Below are positions 27,312 to 35,380 of a DNA stretch of 35,561 bases, one piece after another. Positions within the stretch are counted from its first letter, which is position 1; each line of letters starts with the position of its first letter. The translations under genes and the position numbers were made by a program. Location: assembly GCA_001781915.1 (NCBI GenBank), contig MFMU01000006.1:1-35561 (forward strand), in the 5' to 3' direction. The notes under the pieces were generated by a model, which was not told the origin of the DNA, ran no database searches, and worked only from the letters and a program-made list of their open reading frames with translations. The DNA comes from Candidatus Kaiserbacteria bacterium RIFOXYD1_FULL_47_14. Lineage in GTDB: Bacteria; Patescibacteriota; Minisyncoccia; Phycocordibacterales; Phycocordibacteraceae.

Positions 27312-29018
27312 TTATTGGCGCATAAGACGCACGAGGCGGATGATTTCAAAAGAGTGGCGACCGCCAAGCGAATGAAAGACGGGAGAAAGTTTATCGCCGC
27401 TTGTCGCAGCGAGCGCTTCGTGAATCTCGCCGACACTATCAAATGGCACGAGATGCGCGAAGTCGGTGCGGGTTAACTTCCCTATTTCGGCGAGTTCTTC
27501 CAGATGCTTTACGATAGTTGACGCAGTGAGCCCGCGCGCTTTTGCGACCTCTTTTAATGTTTTTGAATCTCGTGCGGCCTGGAGTGTTTCTGCCAATCTT
27601 CCCGGCAATCCTGTTATGTGGGGACTTCGTAAGTCCCCATTTGATGTTGACTTACGAAGTCCTAACTTCGATTCGGATTTCGTGCTTGTATCAAACCACG
27701 CCCCGCCCATCGCTTTCACAAATTTTTTCTGCATACTCGTTACTTCTGTTTCTGACATCTCTGCGAATGCATCCCGCGCCGCGTCTGACGCGGCGCGAAA
27801 ATCCCGATCCTTCTCGAGAATCTCCGGATGTACTTCGAGTGCGCGCTGATTCAATCCAGTAAGATACACTCCAGAAAGCCGCCGCACGCGCGAAAGCGCG
27901 ACATATCCCTGCCCATATTCAAACGCTTTCGATAGATCCATAATCGCGGCATCCATACTCATTCCTTGGCTTTTATGCACCGTCATCGCATAGGCGAGCC
28001 GAAGCGGATACTGTGAGACACTTGCTTTTACCTTACCCTGTTCTTCAAGCTGCCACTCCATCGGCTCAGTCGTTATCCTCAAACCATCTTTTGTTTTAAT
28101 AATCGGCGAGCCATCAGCATCCCATCCAATGACGACACCAAGCGTCCCGTTCACGAATCTCCCTTGCGGAGAATTTTTGGTAAACATCACTGTCGCGCCA
28201 TCTTTTAATTCCAAAATTTCTGGTGAGAGGCATCCGCGTTTTAATCCTTCGACAAATGAGTCCTTCCCTTTCGAATTCATAGTAAATTTCTTTGACTTGC
28301 CGGAAAGCTTTTCGAGTTCACTCGCATTAATACGGTCGACATCGGCGTTATGCGAAAATAATTTTGGTACGGAGGTTTCCAAGGTCCGACCTTGGAAATC
28401 TATTCGACGCTTCATTAAAAGTTCGTAATGCATCTCTTCAACATTCCCTGAGCGAATCGCCGAGAGCACGCCGAGAAACTCATTGTCATCTTGCCGGTAT
28501 TGCTCCGTGAGATAACAGGTCAACAAATTCAGCTCGCGCCACACTTTCGATTCATAGGCGAATTTCACTTCGCGATCTCTTGAAATAGGCGGCAGTTGGA
28601 AGAAGTCGCCGACGAGAATAACCGAGAGCCCGCCAAAGGGCGCATCCATACGCCGTACCTCGCGACATATCTTGTCAGCCATTTCGAAGGTTGCCGCTGA
28701 GAGCATCGAGATTTCCTCTATAATGAGCACTTTCGCTTTCATTATGCGTTTCGCGATATGCTCTTTACTCGCGATGCGATCCACATCAGCTGGCGAAAGC
28801 GAGTCGCTAATGCCAATACCGCTCCAAGAGTGGAGCGTCATACCAGCGACATGCGTCGCCGCGATGCCCGTCGCCGCGGTTACCGAGGGTTCAATACCCG
28901 AAGCGCGCAGCCACGCAACAAATTCATTTATCGTGTGCGTTTTCCCGCTCCCCGGCTCGCCGGTGAGGAATACATTCGCGCCTGTCTTCAGTATAGTGAG
29001 CGCCTCGCATTGTGTCAT
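27312..29018 (-). CDS. Pif1/RecD2-like superfamily 1 helicase with C-terminal HTH
   Basis: 568 residues. ATP-dependent 5'-3' helicase: Walker A FLTGEPGSGKTHT (about 16-28), Walker B VLIIEEISML, motif III LVGDFFQLPPI, TEQYRQ, and the late motifs YAMTVHKSQGMSMD and GYVALSRVR. After about 400 the protein carries a region unlike Pif1 cores and ends with a helix-turn-helix (TLKEVAKARGLTASTIVKHLEELAEIG). Three palindromes are in frame: 28376-28398 (DFQGRTLET), 27775-27797 (RAASDAARDAF) and 27620-27662 (LGLRKSTSNGDLRSPHI). Likely roles are G-quadruplex or stalled-fork processing. Confidence 0.88.
   Translation of the reverse strand: MTQCEALTILKTGANVFLTGEPGSGKTHTINEFVAWLRASGIEPSVTAATGIAATHVAGMTLHSWSGIGISDSLSPADVDRIASKEHIAKRIMKAKVLIIEEISMLSAATFEMADKICREVRRMDAPFGGLSVILVGDFFQLPPISRDREVKFAYESKVWRELNLLTCYLTEQYRQDDNEFLGVLSAIRSGNVEEMHYELLMKRRIDFQGRTLETSVPKLFSHNADVDRINASELEKLSGKSKKFTMNSKGKDSFVEGLKRGCLSPEILELKDGATVMFTKNSPQGRFVNGTLGVVIGWDADGSPIIKTKDGLRITTEPMEWQLEEQGKVKASVSQYPLRLAYAMTVHKSQGMSMDAAIMDLSKAFEYGQGYVALSRVRRLSGVYLTGLNQRALEVHPEILEKDRDFRAASDAARDAFAEMSETEVTSMQKKFVKAMGGAWFDTSTKSESKLGLRKSTSNGDLRSPHITGLPGRLAETLQAARDSKTLKEVAKARGLTASTIVKHLEELAEIGKLTRTDFAHLVPFDSVGEIHEALAATSGDKLSPVFHSLGGRHSFEIIRLVRLMRQ
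27620..27662. repeat. Palindromic element inside helicase (GACTTCGTAAG class)
   Basis: GGGGACTT-CGT-AAGTCCCC, then CTTACGAAGTCC after 14 nt. Matches 928-971 in dus base for base across both arms including the ATGTGGGG lead-in; only the interior differs. Same strand and frame in both hosts. Confidence 0.85.
27775..27797. repeat. 23-bp perfect palindrome in helicase (11-T-11)
   Basis: CGCGCCGCGTC-T-GACGCGGCGCG, encoding RAASDAARDA. Same length and single-base centre as 28376-28398 and 7155-7177. Confidence 0.75.
28376..28398. repeat. 23-bp perfect palindrome in helicase (11-C-11)
   Basis: TTTCCAAGGTC-C-GACCTTGGAAA, sharing the AAGGTC-N-GACCTT core with the topA and ftsQ elements. Encodes FQGRTLET. 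Confidence 0.8.
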
Positions 29019-29024
29019 TCAGAC

Positions 29025-29030
29025 ACTTTA
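29025..29030 (-). promoter_or_regulatory. helicase extended -10 (leaderless)
   Basis: TGA-extended TAAAGT, 6 nt before the ATG at 29018. The palindrome 29038-29084 begins 8 bp upstream and covers the place where a -35 would be. Confidence 0.5.
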
Positions 29031-29037
29031 TCAGAAA

Positions 29038-29084
29038 ACTTGTAGGTGAGACACCCAAGTTGCTTGGGTGTCTCACCTACAAGT
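29038..29084. repeat. 47-bp perfect palindrome between helicase and 4-TM gene (22-TTG-22)
   Basis: ACTTGTAGGTGAGACACCCA plus AG around TTG with all 22 pairs intact. Non-coding copy of the 45/47-bp class. It starts 5 bp after the 4-TM stop codon and may also work as a transcript 3' end, though no U-tract follows. Confidence 0.9.
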
Positions 29085-29088
29085 AAAA

Positions 29089-29460
29089 TTATCCGATATA
29101 GAAGAGCGACAAACCGGCAACAATCGCGACAAGACCGTAGATGTTGAGCGCACCGAGAATCTTCTTGTTGACCATCTTATGAAGCGTTTCCGGAATGAAG
29201 ATGTAGGCAATGCCTTTCAACAAAACCAGCCATGCGAAGATGGTGATAGCGGTGCGCCACGAGCCGTCCCAAACATTATTCTGGATAATCAAGAGCGACG
29301 ACAAGAAGATTAGAATAACACCGGTGAGATACACGATTGCCGGATGGCCGAAGAAATCCTTGAGCAAATTCGGAATTGTCTTTCCGCGGAAGATAAGGAA
29401 CAGACCGCTGATAACTAGATAGGTTCCTAATATCTTTGCCGCAACGAGTGAAATATCCAT
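29089..29460 (-). CDS. Unknown 4-TM membrane protein, 123 aa
   Basis: Four hydrophobic helices (about 6-24, 40-61, 69-88, 103-121) with short charged loops; MDISLVAAKILGTYLVISGL at the start and LNIYGLVAIVAGLSLFYIG at the end. No catalytic motif and no family I can name with confidence. A TGCTATACT -10 (29492-29497) lies 31 nt upstream, so unlike its neighbours it has a short leader (about 25 nt), AT-rich and without a Shine-Dalgarno sequence. Confidence 0.75.
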   Translation of the reverse strand: MDISLVAAKILGTYLVISGLFLIFRGKTIPNLLKDFFGHPAIVYLTGVILIFLSSLLIIQNNVWDGSWRTAITIFAWLVLLKGIAYIFIPETLHKMVNKKILGALNIYGLVAIVAGLSLFYIG

Positions 29461-29491
29461 AACGAAAATATCAATAATGGTTAATGTTTAT

Positions 29492-29497
29492 AGTATA
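29492..29497 (-). promoter_or_regulatory. -10 box of the 4-TM gene
   Basis: TGC-extended TATACT on the minus strand, in the 42-bp gap after the CAP gene; predicted start near 29485. Confidence 0.5.
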
Positions 29498-29502
29498 GCA
29501 TC

Positions 29503-30423
29503 TTAATTTAACTGAACAGCACCAGATACCACAGAGCTTATCAGAAGTGCTCCTATAATACACATGAGTAACAGAGCCCCGCCAATAATGACATTTCGAT
29601 GTTGATTTCTACCTCGCACAAAGAAGACCGTTATAAATGAAATCGCGATAACAGCGAGAAGAATCGTGAGGATATTTGCGAGCGTTCGTTGCGGCGAAGC
29701 GAGCATTCTCGCGAACCAGTTTGGCGAAGCGGGAGTTTGTGTACTAATTTGGCTACCAAGCACTTGCGCGGGAATTGCGGAGGTCTGACCTCCGCTGACT
29801 TGTTCCTGTGGAGGTTTAACCTCCGCAGGAACAGCAGCGATTTCAGCAGGCGTCGCGAAGAATTCAACCACGAATGTTGTCTCTTTCCCTTCATAGATGC
29901 CATTCGCCGTACCGAAACCGACCTGCGTATAGTGTGGCTTCACGATATTCGCGCGATGCGTCGGCGAATTCATCCACGCGGTCTCGACATTCTCTGAATC
30001 GGTGAAGTTCACTGCGAGATTCTGCCCTGCATAGCTATATTTGTAGCCAGATTGGTCGAGCCAATACCAAGGGGTCTTCCCATCTGGAGAATTGTGAGCG
30101 AAGTACCCGTTCGCCGCCATATCTTCTGCGGCCGCCTGGGCCGCTTTATCGAGAAGCGGATTCTCAGTAACGCCAGACAGGCCTAGTGCCACACGATCCT
30201 GATTCGTGAGCGCGACGAGCGCACCTGGCAGGACCGACGCGAGGAAATCGGTCTTCAAGAAAACAACCTTCGTCTGCACCAAATACCCTGCTTCGAACAC
30301 GATAATCGCGAGTGCGAGCGCTACGACTGAAGTAACACTGAAAAGATTTGGGCAATGATTATTGCGCGAATGCGGGAAGAAATAGTCGCAGAGATGATGC
30401 GTCAGCGGTTTCCTTTGAGCCAT
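29503..30423 (-). CDS. CAP-domain (SCP/PR1-like) membrane protein
   Basis: 306 residues: TM helix (about 29-48), extracytoplasmic CAP domain (about 70-190) with LLDKAAQAAAEDMAANGYFAH, GQNLAVNFTD, VETAWMNSPTHRANIV and the HYTQVGFG turn; the His and Glu residues of the CAP cavity are present. Then a Pro/Gln linker that carries palindromes (29777-29832, SGGQTSAIPAQ) and two TM helices near the C-terminus (about 245-265, 275-298). CAP proteins of CPR cells are thought to act at the surface; the ligand is unknown. Leaderless start: TATCGT then 6 nt to ATG. Confidence 0.88.
   Translation of the reverse strand: MAQRKPLTHHLCDYFFPHSRNNHCPNLFSVTSVVALALAIIVFEAGYLVQTKVVFLKTDFLASVLPGALVALTNQDRVALGLSGVTENPLLDKAAQAAAEDMAANGYFAHNSPDGKTPWYWLDQSGYKYSYAGQNLAVNFTDSENVETAWMNSPTHRANIVKPHYTQVGFGTANGIYEGKETTFVVEFFATPAEIAAVPAEVKPPQEQVSGGQTSAIPAQVLGSQISTQTPASPNWFARMLASPQRTLANILTILLAVIAISFITVFFVRGRNQHRNVIIGGALLLMCIIGALLISSVVSGAVQLN
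29777..29832. repeat. Two linked palindromes in the CAP gene linker
   Basis: GCGGAGGTC-T-GACCTCCGC (29777-29795), then GTTCCTG-t-GGAGGTT-t-AACCTCC-g-CAGGAAC (29802-29832). Both contain GGAGGT/ACCTCC, so the second looks like a diverged copy. Translated in frame in the linker after the CAP domain. Confidence 0.8.
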
Positions 30424-30429
30424 GTTCTA

Positions 30430-30435
30430 ACGATA
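30430..30435 (-). promoter_or_regulatory. CAP gene extended -10 (leaderless)
   Basis: TGC-extended TATCGT, TAGAAC, then ATG at 30423. Lies in the 16-bp gap after the large surface-protein gene. Confidence 0.5.
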
Positions 30436-30439
30436 GCAC

Positions 30440-33400
30440 TTATTTCGTGAGGATTGCGCGAACTTTATTGATAATCGCTTCATCAGCATTAAAGGCATGA
30501 AGCGCTGTGGCAACTGAATTTATTTCCGAGATGGTAAGGTCTGAACTGGAAGAACCTTTATTGAGTTCTGCGCGTGTGAGCTGGCCAACGAATCCTGTAT
30601 TCGCTACACCTTTCGCCTTTTGAAATGCTCGTACGGCTTCTTTCGTCTGCATTCCAAAATATCCTGTCGCGCCAGCTGGAATAGCATATCCGCCGTCAAT
30701 TAGGAACTGCTGGAGCGCCATCACATCAGCTCCGCGCGAGCCGACTGCGAGATTATTCACGAAATTATACACCGCAACACCGAGCACTTGACCTTGTGCA
30801 TGAGTCGGTGTCACGGCAGTTGCAACGGCTTGAGAGCAAGACATCTTGTCAGGATTCCAGACGAAACCATAACCGCAGGCATTTCCTCCGCTGCTTCCGG
30901 CAAGAATATTTGTCGTTTGTGTGTAAGAAGCAAACTTCGTGAAGTGTTTCGTCCAGATCACAAGATCTGATCCGACATCGATTTTACATTCGCTGTCTGC
31001 AGCGAGAGTGTTACCAGTCGCCTGATTATCAGCGGTACAGGTGTTCGTAATTTCAGTGAAGTCAGTTCCCGGTCTCGAATACCCTGCTCTCTTACCTGCC
31101 TGATTCGGAAGAAGAATTCGTACTGCTTCGTCGAACGACAATTTAGCACTGGCAAATCCAACTTCAATAGCTGCGCCCAAGGTCTTCGTCTCTCCTGAAG
31201 TTACCGGCAAATCTACCGTCGTTACTGTCGGAGCGGAGATAACACCGTTCCAAGTAGCGTCCGCGCTCGTGACCTTCGTCGCCGGGATCTCTATCGTTGC
31301 GGCTGCAGCATTCCCCGAACCGGCAGTAGAAGTAATCGTTATCTTCGGAATATCGCCCATTCCGCTACTAATGAACGAACTTACATCGATTTTTGCATCG
31401 GTCGTTCCGCTGCTGATCGTAACCGCTACATCCTGAGTCGGGTTGGTGATAACTACCTGTGGCTTTGTGGAATCAACATTCGCAGAACCGGTATTATCCG
31501 GAGCAACTTGCGTCGCCGCCAAAACAGTAACGGTTACTATGTAGCCCTGTGTCGTTCCGTTCGCCGCTGTAACTCGATATGTTTTTGTTGTGGCGAAATT
31601 ATTTGCCGTCGTTGCGCTTATCTGTGTCGTCTCGCCAATTGATACTCCAGCTCCCGTAGTGACGAATGTCGCAATAAGTACTGTAACATCTGTACCGTTC
31701 GGCACATTTACCGAGATTGTGTGGTTGATCTCATTGATAACTCCTGTGGCTGCCGGAGTTGCGAAGTTGAAAGCTGTAATTGCTTTGGCTGGATTAAGAG
31801 CTACTGTTACAGTAACATCATATGTTTGAGTTGTTCCGTCAACAGCAGTGACCGTGTAAGTTACTAGGTTAGTGAAATCTTGCGCGACTCCAAAAGATGG
31901 ACTCACCGATACTCCAGTCATTGTGATTGTTGGAATAAGGGCAGTAACATTTGTTCCAAACGGAACAGTTATTGCGACTGTTTTTGCGGTTTCATTAACG
32001 ATGCCTGTAGCGGCCGGAGTAGCGAAATTGAAAACAGTAATCGCTTTAATGTCGCTCAGCGTTGTCTTTGTGTCATCAATGTAATACGGCTTATAGGTCA
32101 CATTACCGTTCGCAGAAATCTTTGCTATAACATCTGCTACTACCGCAGTGCCCCACCAGTTATTCGTCGCATCGATCAAAACTCCGTTTCTGTTATCTAA
32201 CGCTTGTCCAGAATCTAAAAACTTGTTTTCGCGTATACCCGATACGGTAACGCCGGCTTTGTGAATAAGTAACGCTCTGCTGTCCCAGTTGTTGAAAGTG
32301 TTACCGCTAATAGTAACGGCTCCCATAGTTGCTGTCCCTGAGGTTTTTAAGTTGGTTGTGAACACGACCATAGAACCGCCGCCAGCACCATTACCTTGCA
32401 CATCGTTATTATTGAAGGTGACTGCGCCAGTTAACGCGTTGTCGAGTTCAGCTCCGATAAATACACTGCCACTGCCGCCAGAACCGGATGGTTCAAAGAT
32501 GTTATTGCTTATATCAACACCATCAACATTGTAGAGTTCAAGATTCGTTCCGACAGGTGAGTTGAATGTGTTGTGGGTAATGCTCCAGTTTGAATGAACA
32601 GTGGCAACCCAAGATGCATACATCGCCGTGGAGTCACCACTCAATGTAATAGTATTGTGGGTTACGGTCAGACCTGTGGAATTTGGGTATCCGGGTCCAT
32701 TAGTGCTCACGCCCCGTACTAAGATACCCATATTTTGACCTGCGGTAGTGATAGTGTTGTTGCTAATCGTTATATTGTGAGTCGCAACGGGGCTACCAAC
32801 ACTGCCGATAACTATGCCTTGAGCAGAATCCAAAGCACTGCCTTGGGGAGTAATGGTAAAACTGTCAACAGTAACCGGATGATCTGCTGGCGACGCATCT
32901 ATTTCTACACCAGGGCCTGTTGTTGGAGCGATGGTGGCTCCGGCAGTGCCCTGCAAGGTTAGACCTTTATCAATAACTACATTTTCAGCATAAGTACCCG
33001 CAGCAACATTAATTGTGTCCCCAGCAGACGCGGCAGTAACAGCCGCCTGAATAGTGTCATAGCCCACACCGGTCGTTACATTGAGGACCTTCTTGGTCTC
33101 AAAAGTAGTGAAGTGGCTCGCATCGAAAGTAAGAGTACCGTCATGAGTCGCCGCGTCGTAAGTAATACCTGAAAGTGTTGGATAATTTGTGCCGTCTGTC
33201 GAGGGAATTACTGTGCCAGCATCATTTTTAACAACAATGTTCGGCACATCAGTAAAGCCGAGTGCGTTAAGACCGTATATCTTGATTTGTGCTCCGGCGT
33301 TCTTCAAGAGATAAGCCGTCTGAGCATCGAACTTCATACTGCCTGCCGATGCTTCCATTTTGCTACCAAGTCCCTGCAGAAAAGTATTTGTTGACGAAGC

Positions 33401-34093
33401 AGTAAGGTCCATAGATGCACTGAATGTTACGCGTCCCTTGTCTGTCTTCTCAAAATAGAGTCCCGAACAGCCAGTCGGGACAGAAGCACAGGTGTCGATA
33501 TTAGTATCAATCTCCTGTCCTGCGAGAGTCGTCTTAATATCACCAAATATCGCCGTATAATCAGGACCATTTCCTCCTCCGCCTCCTTCGCCATTAGACG
33601 CATTTTTGGTAGGGCTACTAGAAATTGACCAATTTGTCCCATCAAACGAGCCCGATTGTACGGCCGTAGGTACCGTTCCGAGTCCTGTTGTGGTTGGATA
33701 GTTATCACCAGCTACAGTACCGTAGATTATCCTATGTATAAGAACTGGTGTACCACTATTATCGTAAAGCCCGATGGAATCGCCTGAGTTATTTAATTTG
33801 TCAGTTCCAACATCAAAAGCTAAGACACCGCCAGCTGAAATTGTACCCGATAGCAAAAGTAGATCCGCTTGAACTGGCGTTCCTGATGGGTTAGTAAGTT
33901 CAGTTAATTTCCACCCAGCAAGATCTATTGAACTTCCTGTTGTATTTAAGAGCTCAACCCACTCTGTGGCCGATGCCGAAGAAAATTCATTAATGATAAT
34001 CGACGGAGCGTCAGCAAATACGCTCGGAGCAGCGATACCAAAAACAAGAATAGAGAAAAGAAGAGGTACAGAAAAACGCAAGACCTTATTCAT
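30440..34093 (-). CDS. Giant surface protein: LTD, beta-helix, repeat and peptidoglycan-binding domains
   Basis: 1217 residues, secreted (signal peptide FSVPLLFSILVFGIAAPSVFADA). In order: lamin-tail domain (about 30-125, IIINEFSSASATEWVELLNTTG...DLAGWKL); a Gly-rich hinge (about 170); a beta-sandwich; a right-handed beta-helix (about 336-670, starting YDTIQAAVTAASAGDTINVAAGTY, with repeated N-N-T/I turns); two tandem copies of an AIT(V/A)FNFATPAATG...TYDVTVTV module (about 684 and 769, DUF5018-like); further beta domains; and a PG_binding_1 domain (about 1110-1180, VGSRGADVMALQQFLIDGGY...AVRAFQKAKG). It probably decorates the cell wall and binds sugars or host surface. Thr/Ser/Val-rich composition and no palindromes. 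Confidence 0.85.
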   Translation of the reverse strand: MNKVLRFSVPLLFSILVFGIAAPSVFADAPSIIINEFSSASATEWVELLNTTGSSIDLAGWKLTELTNPSGTPVQADLLLLSGTISAGGVLAFDVGTDKLNNSGDSIGLYDNSGTPVLIHRIIYGTVAGDNYPTTTGLGTVPTAVQSGSFDGTNWSISSSPTKNASNGEGGGGGNGPDYTAIFGDIKTTLAGQEIDTNIDTCASVPTGCSGLYFEKTDKGRVTFSASMDLTASSTNTFLQGLGSKMEASAGSMKFDAQTAYLLKNAGAQIKIYGLNALGFTDVPNIVVKNDAGTVIPSTDGTNYPTLSGITYDAATHDGTLTFDASHFTTFETKKVLNVTTGVGYDTIQAAVTAASAGDTINVAAGTYAENVVIDKGLTLQGTAGATIAPTTGPGVEIDASPADHPVTVDSFTITPQGSALDSAQGIVIGSVGSPVATHNITISNNTITTAGQNMGILVRGVSTNGPGYPNSTGLTVTHNTITLSGDSTAMYASWVATVHSNWSITHNTFNSPVGTNLELYNVDGVDISNNIFEPSGSGGSGSVFIGAELDNALTGAVTFNNNDVQGNGAGGGSMVVFTTNLKTSGTATMGAVTISGNTFNNWDSRALLIHKAGVTVSGIRENKFLDSGQALDNRNGVLIDATNNWWGTAVVADVIAKISANGNVTYKPYYIDDTKTTLSDIKAITVFNFATPAATGIVNETAKTVAITVPFGTNVTALIPTITMTGVSVSPSFGVAQDFTNLVTYTVTAVDGTTQTYDVTVTVALNPAKAITAFNFATPAATGVINEINHTISVNVPNGTDVTVLIATFVTTGAGVSIGETTQISATTANNFATTKTYRVTAANGTTQGYIVTVTVLAATQVAPDNTGSANVDSTKPQVVITNPTQDVAVTISSGTTDAKIDVSSFISSGMGDIPKITITSTAGSGNAAAATIEIPATKVTSADATWNGVISAPTVTTVDLPVTSGETKTLGAAIEVGFASAKLSFDEAVRILLPNQAGKRAGYSRPGTDFTEITNTCTADNQATGNTLAADSECKIDVGSDLVIWTKHFTKFASYTQTTNILAGSSGGNACGYGFVWNPDKMSCSQAVATAVTPTHAQGQVLGVAVYNFVNNLAVGSRGADVMALQQFLIDGGYAIPAGATGYFGMQTKEAVRAFQKAKGVANTGFVGQLTRAELNKGSSSSDLTISEINSVATALHAFNADEAIINKVRAILTK

Positions 34094-34377
34094 AAGTATG
34101 AGTTACATATCACAATTAATAACCTCGCTGACGCCCGTCAACGGATATTAGAATAATCTTCTTGCCCAGACACCTTGTCAACATATAGACACAGATTATC
34201 TTTGTGCCGTAACTCTTTAAAAATATAAAATGCCAAAAGTATACCACTTTTAATTTGCAATGATATGCCTAAAGCGCGGCGCCAATTATTCGCTTATTCG
34301 CGCGAATTAGAGAACATCAAACACATCACTTGCGGATAGAGCGAAAACGCGGCAGTTCTTCTTCAGACATATGAATT
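34094..34377. other. Intergenic region upstream of the giant surface protein gene
   Basis: 284 bp, AT-rich in its middle (TAAAAATATAAAATG). A minus-strand TTGACG lies about 50 bp before the surface-protein ATG but has no convincing -10 at the right distance. I see no small gene with a ribosome site, no RNA gene and none of the palindromic elements. Confidence 0.5.
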
Positions 34378-35274
34378 TCATTGTCTGTACTCCAATAACT
34401 TTTCTTCAGGCGAAAAGCCGTCTAAGATTTTATGGGGAAAATAATTCCATGCATCATTAACGGTTTCTAGAATATTTTCTAATTCACCTGCGCCTTTCCC
34501 CGTATCAAATAGCATAACAATATCGGTTAAATCATCTGTTCCATCTTCGTTATAAATAATCTGTTTTATATCTTCCACATCAAAATTACTTTTAACCTCT
34601 TTCAGTTTATTTTCCAGTTCGTTTTCAATTTCTTTTCTTCTCATGAAAATTTCGATCGGAATCGGACGCGATTGTTCGACAATTCTGCGATACACCGGTG
34701 AATCCGTAAACCGACACCAGAATAATTGGAGTGTTTTGTTCACCGACGGTTTTAATTCATCGACATATTCCGAAGAATCGTCAAAATCATCATAGTAATC
34801 AATCAGCGCTTCAATTTCTGCGACAAAATCAGCATATTGTTTACGCGCAAGCGTCTGTTCACTTTTTTGTTTCTCAGTAAGAGGAGTATCTTTTGGGTGC
34901 ACAAACGGTTCAGCCCGGCTTGTGAGCGACATATAGAGCCATTCGCCCGTCTTCCGTGCCGCCTCGCGCACGCGCCCATCGGAATCCTGGAGATTTTTAA
35001 CGATAAATTTTTTAAACTCATCAAAATGCTCATCTGCCAATACGATGAGGAAAATGCCCATTCCTGAAATGACAGCGGCTTTATGTTCGGCATCTGGAAT
35101 ACCGTCAAAATCGCCGATAACTTTCAGAACAATATCGCTGGTTCGTTTAAATATCTTGTCATCCTCCCGCCACATCTTTTCAATCAGCTTTTTGGCATTC
35201 TTTATCTCATCTTTCGTGCCTGTCGCCAATACAGCAAAAAGCTCTTTGAATTCTCTCATTCTTTCTTTAGACAT
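34378..35274 (-). CDS. Unknown acidic alpha-helical protein
   Basis: 298 residues from MSKERMREFKELF. Almost entirely helical; the first half (KELFAVLATGTKDEIKNAKK, VISGMGIFLIVLADEHFDEF, NLQDSDGRVREAARKTGEWL) resembles HEAT-like repeats, so a protein-binding scaffold is possible. The second half has an acidic stretch (DYYDDFDDSSEYVDEL). No signal peptide, TM or catalytic motif. The ORF track adds 21 residues upstream, but TGG-TATTCT lies 6 nt before the ATG at 35274. Confidence 0.7.
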   Translation of the reverse strand: MSKERMREFKELFAVLATGTKDEIKNAKKLIEKMWREDDKIFKRTSDIVLKVIGDFDGIPDAEHKAAVISGMGIFLIVLADEHFDEFKKFIVKNLQDSDGRVREAARKTGEWLYMSLTSRAEPFVHPKDTPLTEKQKSEQTLARKQYADFVAEIEALIDYYDDFDDSSEYVDELKPSVNKTLQLFWCRFTDSPVYRRIVEQSRPIPIEIFMRRKEIENELENKLKEVKSNFDVEDIKQIIYNEDGTDDLTDIVMLFDTGKGAGELENILETVNDAWNYFPHKILDGFSPEEKLLEYRQ

Positions 35275-35280
35275 TGCTAT

Positions 35281-35286
35281 AGAATA
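35281..35286 (-). promoter_or_regulatory. -10 of the acidic helical protein gene (leaderless)
   Basis: TGG-extended TATTCT followed by ATAGCA and the ATG at 35274. It decides the start codon. Confidence 0.55.
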
Positions 35287-35340
35287 CCAGAAAATACTTC
35301 TCGGCGAATTGCTTGAAGGATGTCTGACTTCCCTCACCTG

Positions 35341-35380
35341 CTATCCAAGAGTTGTCGCTATAGCGACAAGTTGTGGATAG
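35341..35380. repeat. 40-bp nested palindrome, copy 2 (partner at 4159-4198)
   Basis: Outer arms CTATCCA/TGGATAG, inner perfect palindrome TTGTCGCTATAGCGACAA. Sits directly after the stop codon of the partial zinc-ribbon gene. Same orientation-symmetric design as the 4159 copy with a compensated arm difference. Confidence 0.85.

Noticed and set aside
31590-32084. Tandem DNA repeats in the surface-protein gene as a possible CRISPR or satellite
   Set aside because: They are two diverged copies of a protein module (AIT-FNFATPAATG) and have no spacer-repeat regularity.
33427-33708. 93-residue ORF within the giant surface protein
   Set aside because: Frame shadow on the same strand; sequence shows no domain and no start signal.
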